8,141 nucleotides of DNA, from the NCBI GenBank assembly GCA_029239935.1, contig JARBTY010000136.1, forward strand, positions 1 to 8,141. Reading direction: 5' to 3'. The notes beneath the pieces are model-generated. The model was not told where the DNA came from. It was given only the letters and a program-made list of their open reading frames with translations, and made no database searches. Below are positions 1 through 6,321 of the stretch, in pieces. This DNA comes from Clostridia bacterium. GTDB lineage: Bacteria > Bacillota_A > Clostridia > Lachnospirales > Cellulosilyticaceae. Each line of letters opens with the position of its first letter. The stretch's first letter is position 1. Made by a program: the position numbers and the translations under genes.

Positions 1-675
1 AACAAATAATTTGAGCACAAGTCCTAAAATACTGAATCCAAAAGTACCAGTTGCATCTGCCATCAAGGCAAAAACACCAATAGGTGCTATGTACATAATC
101 TTTAAGATGACAAAAACCAACGCATCACCTAATGCATCTAAGGCATTCGTAAGATACACTCTCTTGTCTTCTTTTACTGATGATATGCCAAACCCAAGGA
201 ATAAACTAAAGAATAAGATTTGAAGGATATTACCATCTACTAATGCTTGAATTGGATTTGCAGGAACTATTCCCTTTAAAGTTTCCCAGAATCCTGGCAA
301 ACTTCCTTGGTCTGCATATTCATTAGAAAACATTGAATTAATAGAGTCTATCGGAATACCTGCTCCTGGTTTAAAGATTTCTCCAGCTATAAGTCCTAAG
401 ATAACTGCAATAACTGTTGTCCCTAGATAATATGCAAAGGTAGTAACCCCTATCTTTCCTGCTGATTTACCATTTCCAATGGATGCTGCCCCGCCGATTA
501 TTGAAACAGCTACTAACGGAATAACTACCATTTTAATGAGTTGAACAAATAAATCTCCCAGCGGTCTAAATACTTCCGCTCTCTCTCCCATAATCACACC
601 TGCAAGAATACCCAAAAACATTGCCACAATAATAAGCACTCCTAAATTTTTAACGAACCACTTGCCACTTTTCAC
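1..675 (-). CDS. Dicarboxylate/amino acid:cation symporter (DAACS family), N-terminal part
   Basis: Membrane symporter that takes up dicarboxylates or amino acids such as glutamate or aspartate with Na+ or H+. The 225 visible codons are open to the left edge, about half of the usual 400-450 residues. Seen: an N-terminal hydrophobic helix (GVLIIVAMFLGILAGVIMG), then the family hallmark LIKMVVIPLVAVSIIGGAAS at about residues 46-65, further hydrophobic helices, and the IVPANPIQAL loop at about 135-144 that is typical of GltP/DctA/SstT-like carriers. The C-terminal half with the serine-rich hairpin and substrate site is outside the window, so the substrate cannot be read. Start: GTG at 673-675, preceded by AAGGGGG with an 8-base spacer; an in-frame TAA lies seven codons upstream (694-696), and no ATG in this frame lies between. 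The gene is transcribed away from the AAA/RyR cluster from its own promoter. Family assignment is firm. Confidence 0.93.
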   Translation of the reverse strand, partial: MKSGKWFVKNLGVLIIVAMFLGILAGVIMGERAEVFRPLGDLFVQLIKMVVIPLVAVSIIGGAASIGNGKSAGKIGVTTFAYYLGTTVIAVILGLIAGEIFKPGAGIPIDSINSMFSNEYADQGSLPGFWETLKGIVPANPIQALVDGNILQILFFSLFLGFGISSVKEDKRVYLTNALDALGDALVFVILKIMYIAPIGVFALMADATGTFGFSILGLVLKLFV

Positions 676-708
676 TACAAATTCCCCCTTTATTTAATAT
701 CTGAATTT

Positions 709-737
709 AGTATACGTGAAAAACCCATTAATTTCAA
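709..737 (-). promoter_or_regulatory. Sigma-A-type promoter of the symporter gene
   Basis: Read on the minus strand, TTGAAA (732-737) and TATACT (709-714) are separated by exactly 17 bases. Both hexamers are close to the vegetative consensus. The expected transcript starts near 702, giving a leader of about 25-30 bases before the GTG start. No clear operator palindrome overlaps it. Confidence 0.7.
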
Positions 738-877
738 TATTCTTTCTTAAATCCGCCTTATAAATCATAACCTTACCTCATTATTTATAATAGCCTGTGT
801 ATATTAACATCATCTTTAACACAAACTACATCAAATCGTTACATATTCTGAACTTTTTTGTCCTATACTAAAACCCT

Positions 878-898
878 AAAGAAGCTAATGCTTTCTTT
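878..898 (+). terminator. Weak AT-rich hairpin followed by T-run
   Basis: AAAGAAGC (878-885) and GCTTTCTTT (890-898) can pair across a TAAT loop with one bulged T, and the stem runs into more T residues. It could be a weak terminator for a transcript entering from the left. No plus-strand gene ends nearby, so its purpose is unclear. The stem is mostly A-T and may be chance. Confidence 0.2.
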
Positions 899-918
899 TT
901 CATAAAACTTCCTTTAAC

Positions 919-946
919 AAAAGGCTGCTCTCTCTGGCAGCCTTTT
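919..946 (+). terminator. Strong hairpin with T-tract, possibly bidirectional
   Basis: A perfect 10-base inverted repeat, AAAAGGCTGC (919-928) and GCAGCCTTTT (937-946), surrounds an 8-base loop. The GC core with flanking A and T runs has the form of a Rho-independent terminator that can work in either direction. It lies just upstream of the -35 element of the plus-strand cluster and would insulate that promoter. No plus-strand gene ends upstream of it inside the window, so it may instead end a short non-coding transcript or be left over from a lost gene. Confidence 0.65.
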
Positions 947-954
947 ATTCTATA

Positions 955-983
955 TTGACTTTCTATACGCTATACTTTATCAT
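955..983 (+). promoter_or_regulatory. Sigma-A-type promoter of the AAA/RyR cluster
   Basis: TTGACT (955-960) and TATCAT (978-983) are 17 bases apart, each one mismatch from consensus. The predicted start is near 990, giving a leader of about 29 bases. The leader carries a near-perfect ribosome site, AGGAGGTG (1006-1013), five bases before the ATG at 1019. A TATACT at 971-976 also resembles a -10 box but has no matching -35. Confidence 0.65.
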
Positions 984-1018
984 GTTGAACTAATCAATAC
1001 GCATTAGGAGGTGTACCG

Positions 1019-3082
1019 ATGGCAAATAAAGATATAAAAATTGTTGTAACCGGTGACATTTGTATAAATTCACTTCAATGGACAACTTATCCTCAAAATA
1101 GTGAAGGCTTTAACTGGCAAACTCATTTAAATGTTCATACGATATTAAGACCCGGCGAATCCTTACTTCTTTCAGAACTTGTTGCTTTATCTACAGGCGC
1201 CTTCGTTCTGGCTCCCAAAGCTCAGGATATGATGCAGACCCTCTCTCCAGAATTTCTTCGTTCCACCGTAGAGCTTAATCGTTTTTGCAAATATTCAGAT
1301 GATAAAAATAAAGAAAAAGTCTATAGAGTAAGCCGATTTTTAGGCTTTACCGGTCCCTCTGCCACTGCCCCCAAGCTGCTTCCTGTCATCCATGATGACC
1401 CTGATGCTGATATCGTTATCATTGATGATGAAAATAACGGTTTTAATCTCAACGAAGCATTTTGGCCTTTGGCTCTAAAAGCACCGGACAAATCACCTAT
1501 TATCTTATATAAAATGAACAATCCCAATGATTCCAGTGACCTTTGGAAATTTTTAAAAATGAATCATTCCAAAAATACAGTTATCATTATAAATGGTGAT
1601 GACCTACGTTCAAAAGGTGTCAATATCAGCAAAAGCCTTTCTTGGGAAAAAACTGCCCAAAACTTTTTATGGCAGATTAACAATAACCCACATCTTGCTT
1701 TCTTAGCTGACTGCCCTCATCTTATTGTCCCCTTTGGTCTTGAAGGCGCTATCTATTACCGCAATGCTAAACTAACCGAAGCTCGCTTATATTTTATTCC
1801 TTATGAATCTGAGGGCGGTTTTGTAAAAGAAACTCAAGGCAAAATGTATGGCCTTACTTCTTGTTTTGTGGCTGGACTCGTACGATGTATCGTTGAAGAT
1901 GATGCTAAACTTGACTTACTGCCCCTGTCTATCCATGAAGGTATCCGCCACGGTATTGTGACTGCTCATAAATATTTTATTGAAGGATTTGGACAGATTA
2001 CAGAAGGCTCCCCCTTCCCAAATCCTAATATCTTCATAGAAGACAAAACAGATTTTATTCGCAAAAAACACGTTCAGGATGCAAAAATACCCTGCTCTTC
2101 CAGTATGTCCTGCTCCTCTTGCTGGTATATCCTTAAGGATAAAAGCTCTGCTAATCTCGCTGGAATAGCCTATGATATCGTTAAAGAAGGTGAAGAAAAA
2201 GTCCTTAACTTCATCCCCATTGCACGGTTTGGCAATTTAAAAACTGTAGACCGTATTGAAATTGAAAGCTATCGATCTATCAAGAATCTGATATGGGAGT
2301 ATATCTCTACCAAAAATACGGTACGACCACTCTCCATTTCAGTATTTGGAACACCAGGTTCCGGAAAATCCTTTGGGGTCACTGAAATAGCCAGCAGTAT
2401 TGCTCCAAAACTCATCACGAAGTTAAATTTTAATCTGTCCCAGTTCCGTTCACCCTCTGATCTAATCAATGCCTTTCATAAGGTAAGGGACTATACGCTG
2501 GACGGTAAAATTCCTCTAGTTATTTTTGATGAATTTGATTCTGCTTTTGAAGGTAAACTGGGGTGGCTCAAATACTTTTTAGCTCCTATGCAGGATGGTG
2601 TTTTTAGAGATGGTGAAGCCACCCATCCTATTGGAAAAGCTATTTTGGTATTTGCCGGTGGTACAAGCAGTACTTATAAAGAATTTTGCGGCAAAGATAT
2701 TACTGATGAATCTGAACAAAAACAATTTTCATTAGGATTTAGAAGTGCTAAAGGTCCAGACTTTATAAGCCGGCTAAGAGGTTATGTCAATATCCTTGGG
2801 GTTAACCCCACCAACGAATCTTTTGATCAGCTGTATATTATCAGACGGGCCATGCTGCTCCGCACATTTCTGGAGCTCAAAGTTCCTCACCTCATCAACG
2901 AGCGAGGGGCGGCCCAAATTGATAATGGTGTGCTTCGGGCATTACTTAAGGTTCCCAGATACAAACATGAATCTCGCTCTATGGAGGCTATACTGGAGAT
3001 GAGTATGCTTAATCAGGCAAAAAAATGGGAGCAATCCATGCTGCCAGCTAGAGAACAGCTTAATCTTCATGTAGACGAATAA
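1019..3082 (+). CDS. PfkB/ribokinase-like domain fused to AAA+ ATPase
   Basis: A 687-residue predicted cytoplasmic protein with no signal peptide or membrane segment. Residues 5-330 resemble the PfkB sugar/nucleoside kinase fold: opening strand IVVTGDICINSLQW (8-21), a DADIVIIDDENNGFN stretch (129-143) at the place of the family's DYxKG segment, and a FVAGLV helix start (283-288). The preceding catalytic GAGD motif appears replaced by GLTS (278-281), so kinase activity is doubtful. A linker carries Cys359, Cys365 and Cys368. Residues from about 420 form an AAA+ ATPase: Walker A GTPGSGKS (444-451), Walker B LVIFDEFD (500-507) with Asp504/Glu505, a sensor-1-like strand ILVFAGGTS (542-550), candidate arginine fingers Arg585/Arg587, and a sensor-2-like RSME (653-656). 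The AAA+ call is firm; the kinase-fold call rests on motif order only. The start is fixed by a strong ribosome site. The reading frame continues in phase into the RyR gene after a single TAA. Cellular role unknown. Confidence 0.85.
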   Translation: MANKDIKIVVTGDICINSLQWTTYPQNSEGFNWQTHLNVHTILRPGESLLLSELVALSTGAFVLAPKAQDMMQTLSPEFLRSTVELNRFCKYSDDKNKEKVYRVSRFLGFTGPSATAPKLLPVIHDDPDADIVIIDDENNGFNLNEAFWPLALKAPDKSPIILYKMNNPNDSSDLWKFLKMNHSKNTVIIINGDDLRSKGVNISKSLSWEKTAQNFLWQINNNPHLAFLADCPHLIVPFGLEGAIYYRNAKLTEARLYFIPYESEGGFVKETQGKMYGLTSCFVAGLVRCIVEDDAKLDLLPLSIHEGIRHGIVTAHKYFIEGFGQITEGSPFPNPNIFIEDKTDFIRKKHVQDAKIPCSSSMSCSSCWYILKDKSSANLAGIAYDIVKEGEEKVLNFIPIARFGNLKTVDRIEIESYRSIKNLIWEYISTKNTVRPLSISVFGTPGSGKSFGVTEIASSIAPKLITKLNFNLSQFRSPSDLINAFHKVRDYTLDGKIPLVIFDEFDSAFEGKLGWLKYFLAPMQDGVFRDGEATHPIGKAILVFAGGTSSTYKEFCGKDITDESEQKQFSLGFRSAKGPDFISRLRGYVNILGVNPTNESFDQLYIIRRAMLLRTFLELKVPHLINERGAAQIDNGVLRALLKVPRYKHESRSMEAILEMSMLNQAKKWEQSMLPAREQLNLHVDE

Positions 3083-3103
3083 CAATTTTTACGCCATATG
3101 ATG
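3080..3103 (+). other. In-frame stop codon junction between AAA+ and RyR reading frames
   Basis: The TAA at 3080-3082 ends the ATPase frame. Reading on in the same phase gives five sense codons (QFLRH) and then the ATG ATG that opens the RyR frame at 3098. No purine-rich ribosome site lies in the 15 bases between. The junction is therefore either a point nonsense mutation that splits one protein of about 860 codons, a leaky stop, or a translationally coupled gene pair. A sequencing error is also possible. Confidence 0.6.
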
Positions 3104-3601
3104 CATGATGCTTTCTATAGTGAAAAAATTGAAAGCCTAGCTATAGCCAGTCACGAAAAATACCAAGCACTTAATGAAGCTAATAAGGACGTAGATCCGC
3201 ATTTTGTACAGCCATGGCATGCTCTATCAGAAGATCTTAAAGAGTGCGGCCGTGACCAGGCCAGACACATCCCTGAAGCGCTGCTGAGAATCAATTATGA
3301 CCTTGTTTCTGTTAAAGAAAAACCCAAGGCAAGAGAATTTACGCCTGCCGAATTAACTATTTTAGCAGAGTATGAACACACCAGATGGTATCTCCATAGA
3401 AAAGAAGCTGGCTGGAAATACGGCGATGTCAAAGACTATACTGCAAAAACAGACCCATGCCTTGTTCCTTGGGAGAACCTCCCCATAGACAAACAAAGCC
3501 GAATCTATAGGGTTGTCAAAAGCTGGCCCGACATCCTTGTGAATTCTAATTTCAATATTGAACAATTAAAATTCCCCTGTGGCTGCGCCGCTTTGGAATA
3601 A
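3098..3601 (+). CDS. RyR (ryanodine receptor repeat) domain protein
   Basis: A 167-residue soluble protein. Residues 86-145 carry the RyR domain pattern: LAEYEHTRW (89-97), GWKYG (105-109), a Lys-x-x-Pro turn (117-120), LVPWENLP (122-129) and a basic helix ending near WPDILV (143-148). In animal calcium channels this domain is structural; in bacteria it occurs in small proteins and fused to other domains, with unclear function, probably ligand or protein binding. Residues 11-58 (IESLAIASHEKY, then PWHALSEDLKECGRDQA) echo the same spacing and may be a degenerate second copy. The C-terminus is short and has a CGC. No ribosome site precedes the start at 3098 (or the second ATG at 3101). The frame is in phase with the upstream ATPase, so this may be the detached C-terminal part of a fused protein. 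RyR identification is strong; partnership with the ATPase is inferred from adjacency. Confidence 0.85.
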   Translation: MMHDAFYSEKIESLAIASHEKYQALNEANKDVDPHFVQPWHALSEDLKECGRDQARHIPEALLRINYDLVSVKEKPKAREFTPAELTILAEYEHTRWYLHRKEAGWKYGDVKDYTAKTDPCLVPWENLPIDKQSRIYRVVKSWPDILVNSNFNIEQLKFPCGCAALE

Positions 3602-3623
3602 TTTCTGGTTTTTTTGCCATTCT

Positions 3624-3649
3624 AATCTTATAAGATTTTGAGCTTATAA
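3624..3649. repeat. Palindrome and overlapping inverted repeat before the zinc-ribbon gene
   Basis: A 14-base perfect palindrome, AATCTTA/TAAGATT (3624-3637), overlaps a second inverted repeat, TTATAAG (3628-3634) with CTTATAA (3643-3649) and an 8-base spacer. The two pairings exclude each other in RNA. It lies in the 69-base gap between the RyR and zinc-ribbon genes, after a run of seven T. It could be an operator or a weak processing or attenuation hairpin. All of it is AT-rich, so chance is a real alternative. Confidence 0.35.
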
Positions 3650-3670
3650 ATCAGAAAGGATGTACCAATC

Positions 3671-3973
3671 ATGGACTTACACCAAAAAATCGAGTGTCCC
3701 CATTGCCAGGGGACACATTTTACAGCTAAATATGAATCTACTTATGTTTACTCTTACAAAATCGATTCTCCTGAAAGCAATACCGCTGACACTCCCGCTC
3801 CTTACCTGTTCGATAACAGAGAACAGAAAGATAATAGGCAATATATTGAATGTGACCATTGCAAAGCAAAATATCCTTGTGAATTTACAATGGATTCTGA
3901 ACATGTAGATTTCACAATCCTACAAAAAGCCATCCGCGCTAATTATACTGAAGATGTAGGCTTTTGGGGCTAA
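3671..3973 (+). CDS. Small zinc-ribbon-like protein of unknown function
   Basis: A 100-residue acidic, soluble protein. Two CxxC knuckles, CPHC (9-12) and CDHC (61-64), are set in short strands (KIECPHC and YIECDHCKAKYPCEF), as expected for a four-cysteine zinc ribbon; Cys70 is an extra cysteine. The knuckles are separated by 48 residues, a long insert containing a Tyr-rich stretch (YESTYVYSYKID, 21-32) and a Pro/Asn/Asp-rich loop. I do not recognise a named family. The start is supported by AGAAAGGA (3653-3660), ten bases before the ATG. An overlapping frame opening with the ATG at 3660 is rejected because it lacks both the ribosome site and the paired CxxC pattern. It is the third gene on the strand, 69 bases after the RyR gene, probably in the same transcript. 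It converges on the phosphoesterase gene with only 16 bases between stop codons. Confidence 0.75.
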   Translation: MDLHQKIECPHCQGTHFTAKYESTYVYSYKIDSPESNTADTPAPYLFDNREQKDNRQYIECDHCKAKYPCEFTMDSEHVDFTILQKAIRANYTEDVGFWG

Positions 3974-3989
3974 ACAATGAGTAATACGT

Positions 3990-4634
3990 TTACAACTTAC
4001 AGCCATATTCCACAGCATAAATATATTTTTCTAAGAAGGGAATTTGCTTTTCGATAGCTATTCTCTTTTCTTTTTGAATATCATAGGGAATTCTTATGAT
4101 TTGAAAATCTAATTTTTCTTTAAGCTCAATGATGCCATAGCTGGCACAGTTATTGTGATCATACGGGTTCCCTATACTTCCTGGATTAAAGATATTTATA
4201 TTCCTTTCAATCTTAAAAACGCTTCTGTGAGTATGTGCGGTAAATATGATATCTAGTTTGTCTGTTATCTCTGTTTCTTTATAATGATGAGTATATAAAC
4301 TATCGTATCCAAATAAATTTTCTCTATAGCATGGCTGCATCTGCTTAATATAGGCCACTGATTGCTGTGACATATTCTTCAACGCATAAGTAATAAATTC
4401 TTTTTGTCTTTTTGTCAACTGCTCCATTAAAAACCATTCATCCGTATTTCCTCTTATTGACGCTATGACATCAAGCTGTTTTAATAAATCAAATACCCCC
4501 TCTGGATCGCTTCCTTTTGCAAACAAGTCTCCTAATAAAATATATTTTTTAAGTCCTCTCTTATGACAGTCATGAATAACAGCCTCAAGTGCTGTCTTAT
4601 TCCCATGAATATCTGCCAATATGCCTATTTTCAA
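3990..4634 (-). CDS. Calcineurin-like metallophosphoesterase
   Basis: A 214-residue cytoplasmic two-metal phosphoesterase, the usual size for YfcE/PrpE-like single-domain members. Metal-binding motifs are visible in order: DIHGN (Asp8, His10), GD (35-36), RGNTD (61-65, with the Asn63 ligand), THH (115-117) and AHTH (133-136, His134 and His136), followed by FNPGSIG (149-155), which closes the site in this family. Members split phosphomonoesters, phosphodiesters or dinucleoside polyphosphates; the substrate cannot be read here. Only about 15 residues separate THH from AHTH, shorter than in many relatives. The start codon is TTG (4632-4634): a TGA lies in frame four codons upstream (4644-4646), and the DIHGN motif begins at residue 8, leaving no alternative. 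It follows the permease by 16 bases and is the last gene of the ABC importer operon, which suggests it acts on the imported compound. Confidence 0.9.
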   Translation of the reverse strand: MKIGILADIHGNKTALEAVIHDCHKRGLKKYILLGDLFAKGSDPEGVFDLLKQLDVIASIRGNTDEWFLMEQLTKRQKEFITYALKNMSQQSVAYIKQMQPCYRENLFGYDSLYTHHYKETEITDKLDIIFTAHTHRSVFKIERNINIFNPGSIGNPYDHNNCASYGIIELKEKLDFQIIRIPYDIQKEKRIAIEKQIPFLEKYIYAVEYGCKL

Positions 4635-4638
4635 GTAA

Positions 4639-4645
4639 CCACCTC
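4639..4645 (-). promoter_or_regulatory. Ribosome binding site deciding the TTG start of the phosphoesterase
   Basis: On the minus strand GAGGTGG lies four bases before the TTG codon at 4632-4634. It sits entirely in the 16-base gap after the permease stop. With the in-frame TGA it overlaps, it fixes the otherwise unusual TTG start. Confidence 0.7.
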
Positions 4646-4650
4646 AAACC

Positions 4651-6315
4651 TTACTTTTCTTTACTGACATAATGATTTAAAACAATCAGAATACTCATTG
4701 TTAATACCACACAGATAACAGCCATAGCCATTCCTACCGAAACACTGCCCTGCTCAAATTCACGTACAATAAATGTAGATACAGTGAGCGTATTAGGCGG
4801 CGCTAACATGGAGGCTGCCACCAGTTCACGGAACGAAATAATAAAGATCATCATCCACGCTGCTACAATCCCCTTGAGTACTAAAGGCAATGTAATATGT
4901 AAAAAGATATAGACTGAACTTCCTCCAAAAGTTTTACCTGCTTCAATAAGATTTCCGTTTATTTGCAGAAAAGAAGAAGTAACATATTGCACTGCATAGG
5001 GTAAGTAAAGGATAACATAAGCCAAAATCATCATTCCAAGTGTATTATACAAAGGGACCTTCTGATAAACCCCATTCCAAAACAACATTAAACCGATAAT
5101 TAAAACAATACTTGGTATCATTTCTGGAAGTAAACTCATGCCCTCCATCAATTTCTTAATCCTAGTTTTCATCTGTTTCATAACTATGACTAACACCGTC
5201 CCAAGTATGACTGCAATGGTAGCCGCTGTGAGTGCCAAAATGATACTTACGACAATAGCTCTTGTGCCTTTTGAGTTTTCTGTAAATAGGCTGATATAAT
5301 GGCCCAACGTAAAGTTTCCTTTTGCCAGCCCATATCCCCTTAACTTAATGAGTGAAGTGGCTATGACCGAAAAGTAAGGAACTCCAACCGCCACGCTGAA
5401 CAGTCCTATCAGATAGACCCATCCTCCAATTTTTTTAACAAAAGACATCTTCGTGTTTGTAGACTTGACCCCTTTGCCATTCACCAGCCTATATGAGTTT
5501 TTATTCGTCATGTAACTTTGTATAAACCACATGACTAAACAAATACCAATTAAAACTGAGGATAACGCTGCTGCTTTTCCAAATTGGATAGGTGCCACTG
5601 TACTATACCTATGAATATCTGTTGTAAATACATGAAATCCAATGCGATAGCCAAAAGTTGCTGGAGTTCCATATTCAGATAATGTCTTTACAAATACCAA
5701 TAATGCGCCGATTGCATAATTTCCTGTTAATAATGGAAGTGTTATCCTCCTTAGGCGATAGAAAGGTACTCCGCCAAATACCGCTCCAGCCTCTTCTAAA
5801 TCAGGGCCAATATTTAAAAGTGCATTTTTCAAAATAGTCGTCATAAATGGAAAAATATGCAGTGACATAATCAATACTAATCCTCCAAAACAGAAAAAAC
5901 TTTCTGTTAGAGGTGTTAAAGCAGGTATGAGCTGTTGCAACAACCCTTTTTTCTGCATAAATAAAATCCATCCTATAGAACTGATATACGGTGGTGTCAT
6001 AAAAGGAATCAAGGCCAGAATATCAATCCATTTATGTCTTGCGAACTCTGTTTTAGCTGTTAAAAAGGCAAGCGGTCCCGCTAAAAATGTAGAAACAATG
6101 ACCACTGCAACCCCTAAAACAACTGAATTTCGGACTGTAGTTATGTTCTCATGCTGACCTATAACACCCAATGCTTCAATGAAATCAAGGCGACCGTCTA
6201 TCGTGATCGCCTCTTTAACTAACATGACCAAGGGACATGCTATCAGTATGCTTAAAACAGCTATACAAATACACACTATTGAAGATTGTTTTATCTTTTC
6301 AAATTTTATCATCAT
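4651..6315 (-). CDS. ABC transporter permease, fused two-domain (ferric iron/phosphonate type)
   Basis: A 554-residue integral membrane protein, the usual length for FbpB-like permeases in which two permease domains are joined in one chain. It has about twelve hydrophobic segments, from SIVCICIAVLSILIACPLVM (12-31) to the final helix at about 528-548. Each half carries the cytoplasmic EAA loop that docks on the ATPase: EEAGAVFGG...ITLPLL (174-196) and IEAGKTFGG...ITLPLV (457-479). A hydrophilic stretch (270-296) joins the halves. It should form the membrane channel with the lipoprotein and ATPase encoded just upstream. The start is the first of two adjacent ATG codons; the ribosome site AAGGGA overlaps the preceding gene's end, with six bases between genes, which implies translational coupling. 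The substrate could be ferric iron, 2-aminoethylphosphonate or a sugar phosphate. Confidence 0.9.
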   Translation of the reverse strand: MMIKFEKIKQSSIVCICIAVLSILIACPLVMLVKEAITIDGRLDFIEALGVIGQHENITTVRNSVVLGVAVVIVSTFLAGPLAFLTAKTEFARHKWIDILALIPFMTPPYISSIGWILFMQKKGLLQQLIPALTPLTESFFCFGGLVLIMSLHIFPFMTTILKNALLNIGPDLEEAGAVFGGVPFYRLRRITLPLLTGNYAIGALLVFVKTLSEYGTPATFGYRIGFHVFTTDIHRYSTVAPIQFGKAAALSSVLIGICLVMWFIQSYMTNKNSYRLVNGKGVKSTNTKMSFVKKIGGWVYLIGLFSVAVGVPYFSVIATSLIKLRGYGLAKGNFTLGHYISLFTENSKGTRAIVVSIILALTAATIAVILGTVLVIVMKQMKTRIKKLMEGMSLLPEMIPSIVLIIGLMLFWNGVYQKVPLYNTLGMMILAYVILYLPYAVQYVTSSFLQINGNLIEAGKTFGGSSVYIFLHITLPLVLKGIVAAWMMIFIISFRELVAASMLAPPNTLTVSTFIVREFEQGSVSVGMAMAVICVVLTMSILIVLNHYVSKEK

Positions 6316-6321
6316 TTTCCC

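Noticed and set aside
11..223. Plus-strand 70-residue reading frame at the left edge.
   Set aside because: It lies entirely opposite the symporter coding sequence, whose protein has clear family motifs.
694..768. 24-codon minus-strand reading frame (ATG at 766-768) with GAGGT upstream, in phase with the symporter GTG, as a leader peptide.
   Set aside because: It overlaps the well-formed promoter at 709-737, so it would not be on the main transcript; no convincing promoter lies upstream of it, and a frame this short is expected by chance in AT-rich DNA.
3602..3623. T-run (3609-3615) after the RyR stop as a terminator.
   Set aside because: No GC-rich stem precedes it; the nearby repeats lie downstream of the T-run.
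757..3653. The 11-base word CTTATAAATCA occurs at 757-767 and 3643-3653, upstream of two genes, as a shared operator.
   Set aside because: Exact 11-base AT-rich matches are expected several times by chance in a window of this size, and the distances to the genes differ.
1011..3670. TGTACC follows the ribosome sites of both the first and third plus-strand genes (1012-1017 and 3661-3666).
   Set aside because: Only six bases are shared outside the purine-rich ribosome sites; too short to claim a common element.
3660..3908. 82-residue reading frame opening at the ATG at 3660 on the plus strand.
   Set aside because: It overlaps the zinc-ribbon gene in another frame, its start lies within the ribosome site of that gene, and its protein shows no recognisable motif.
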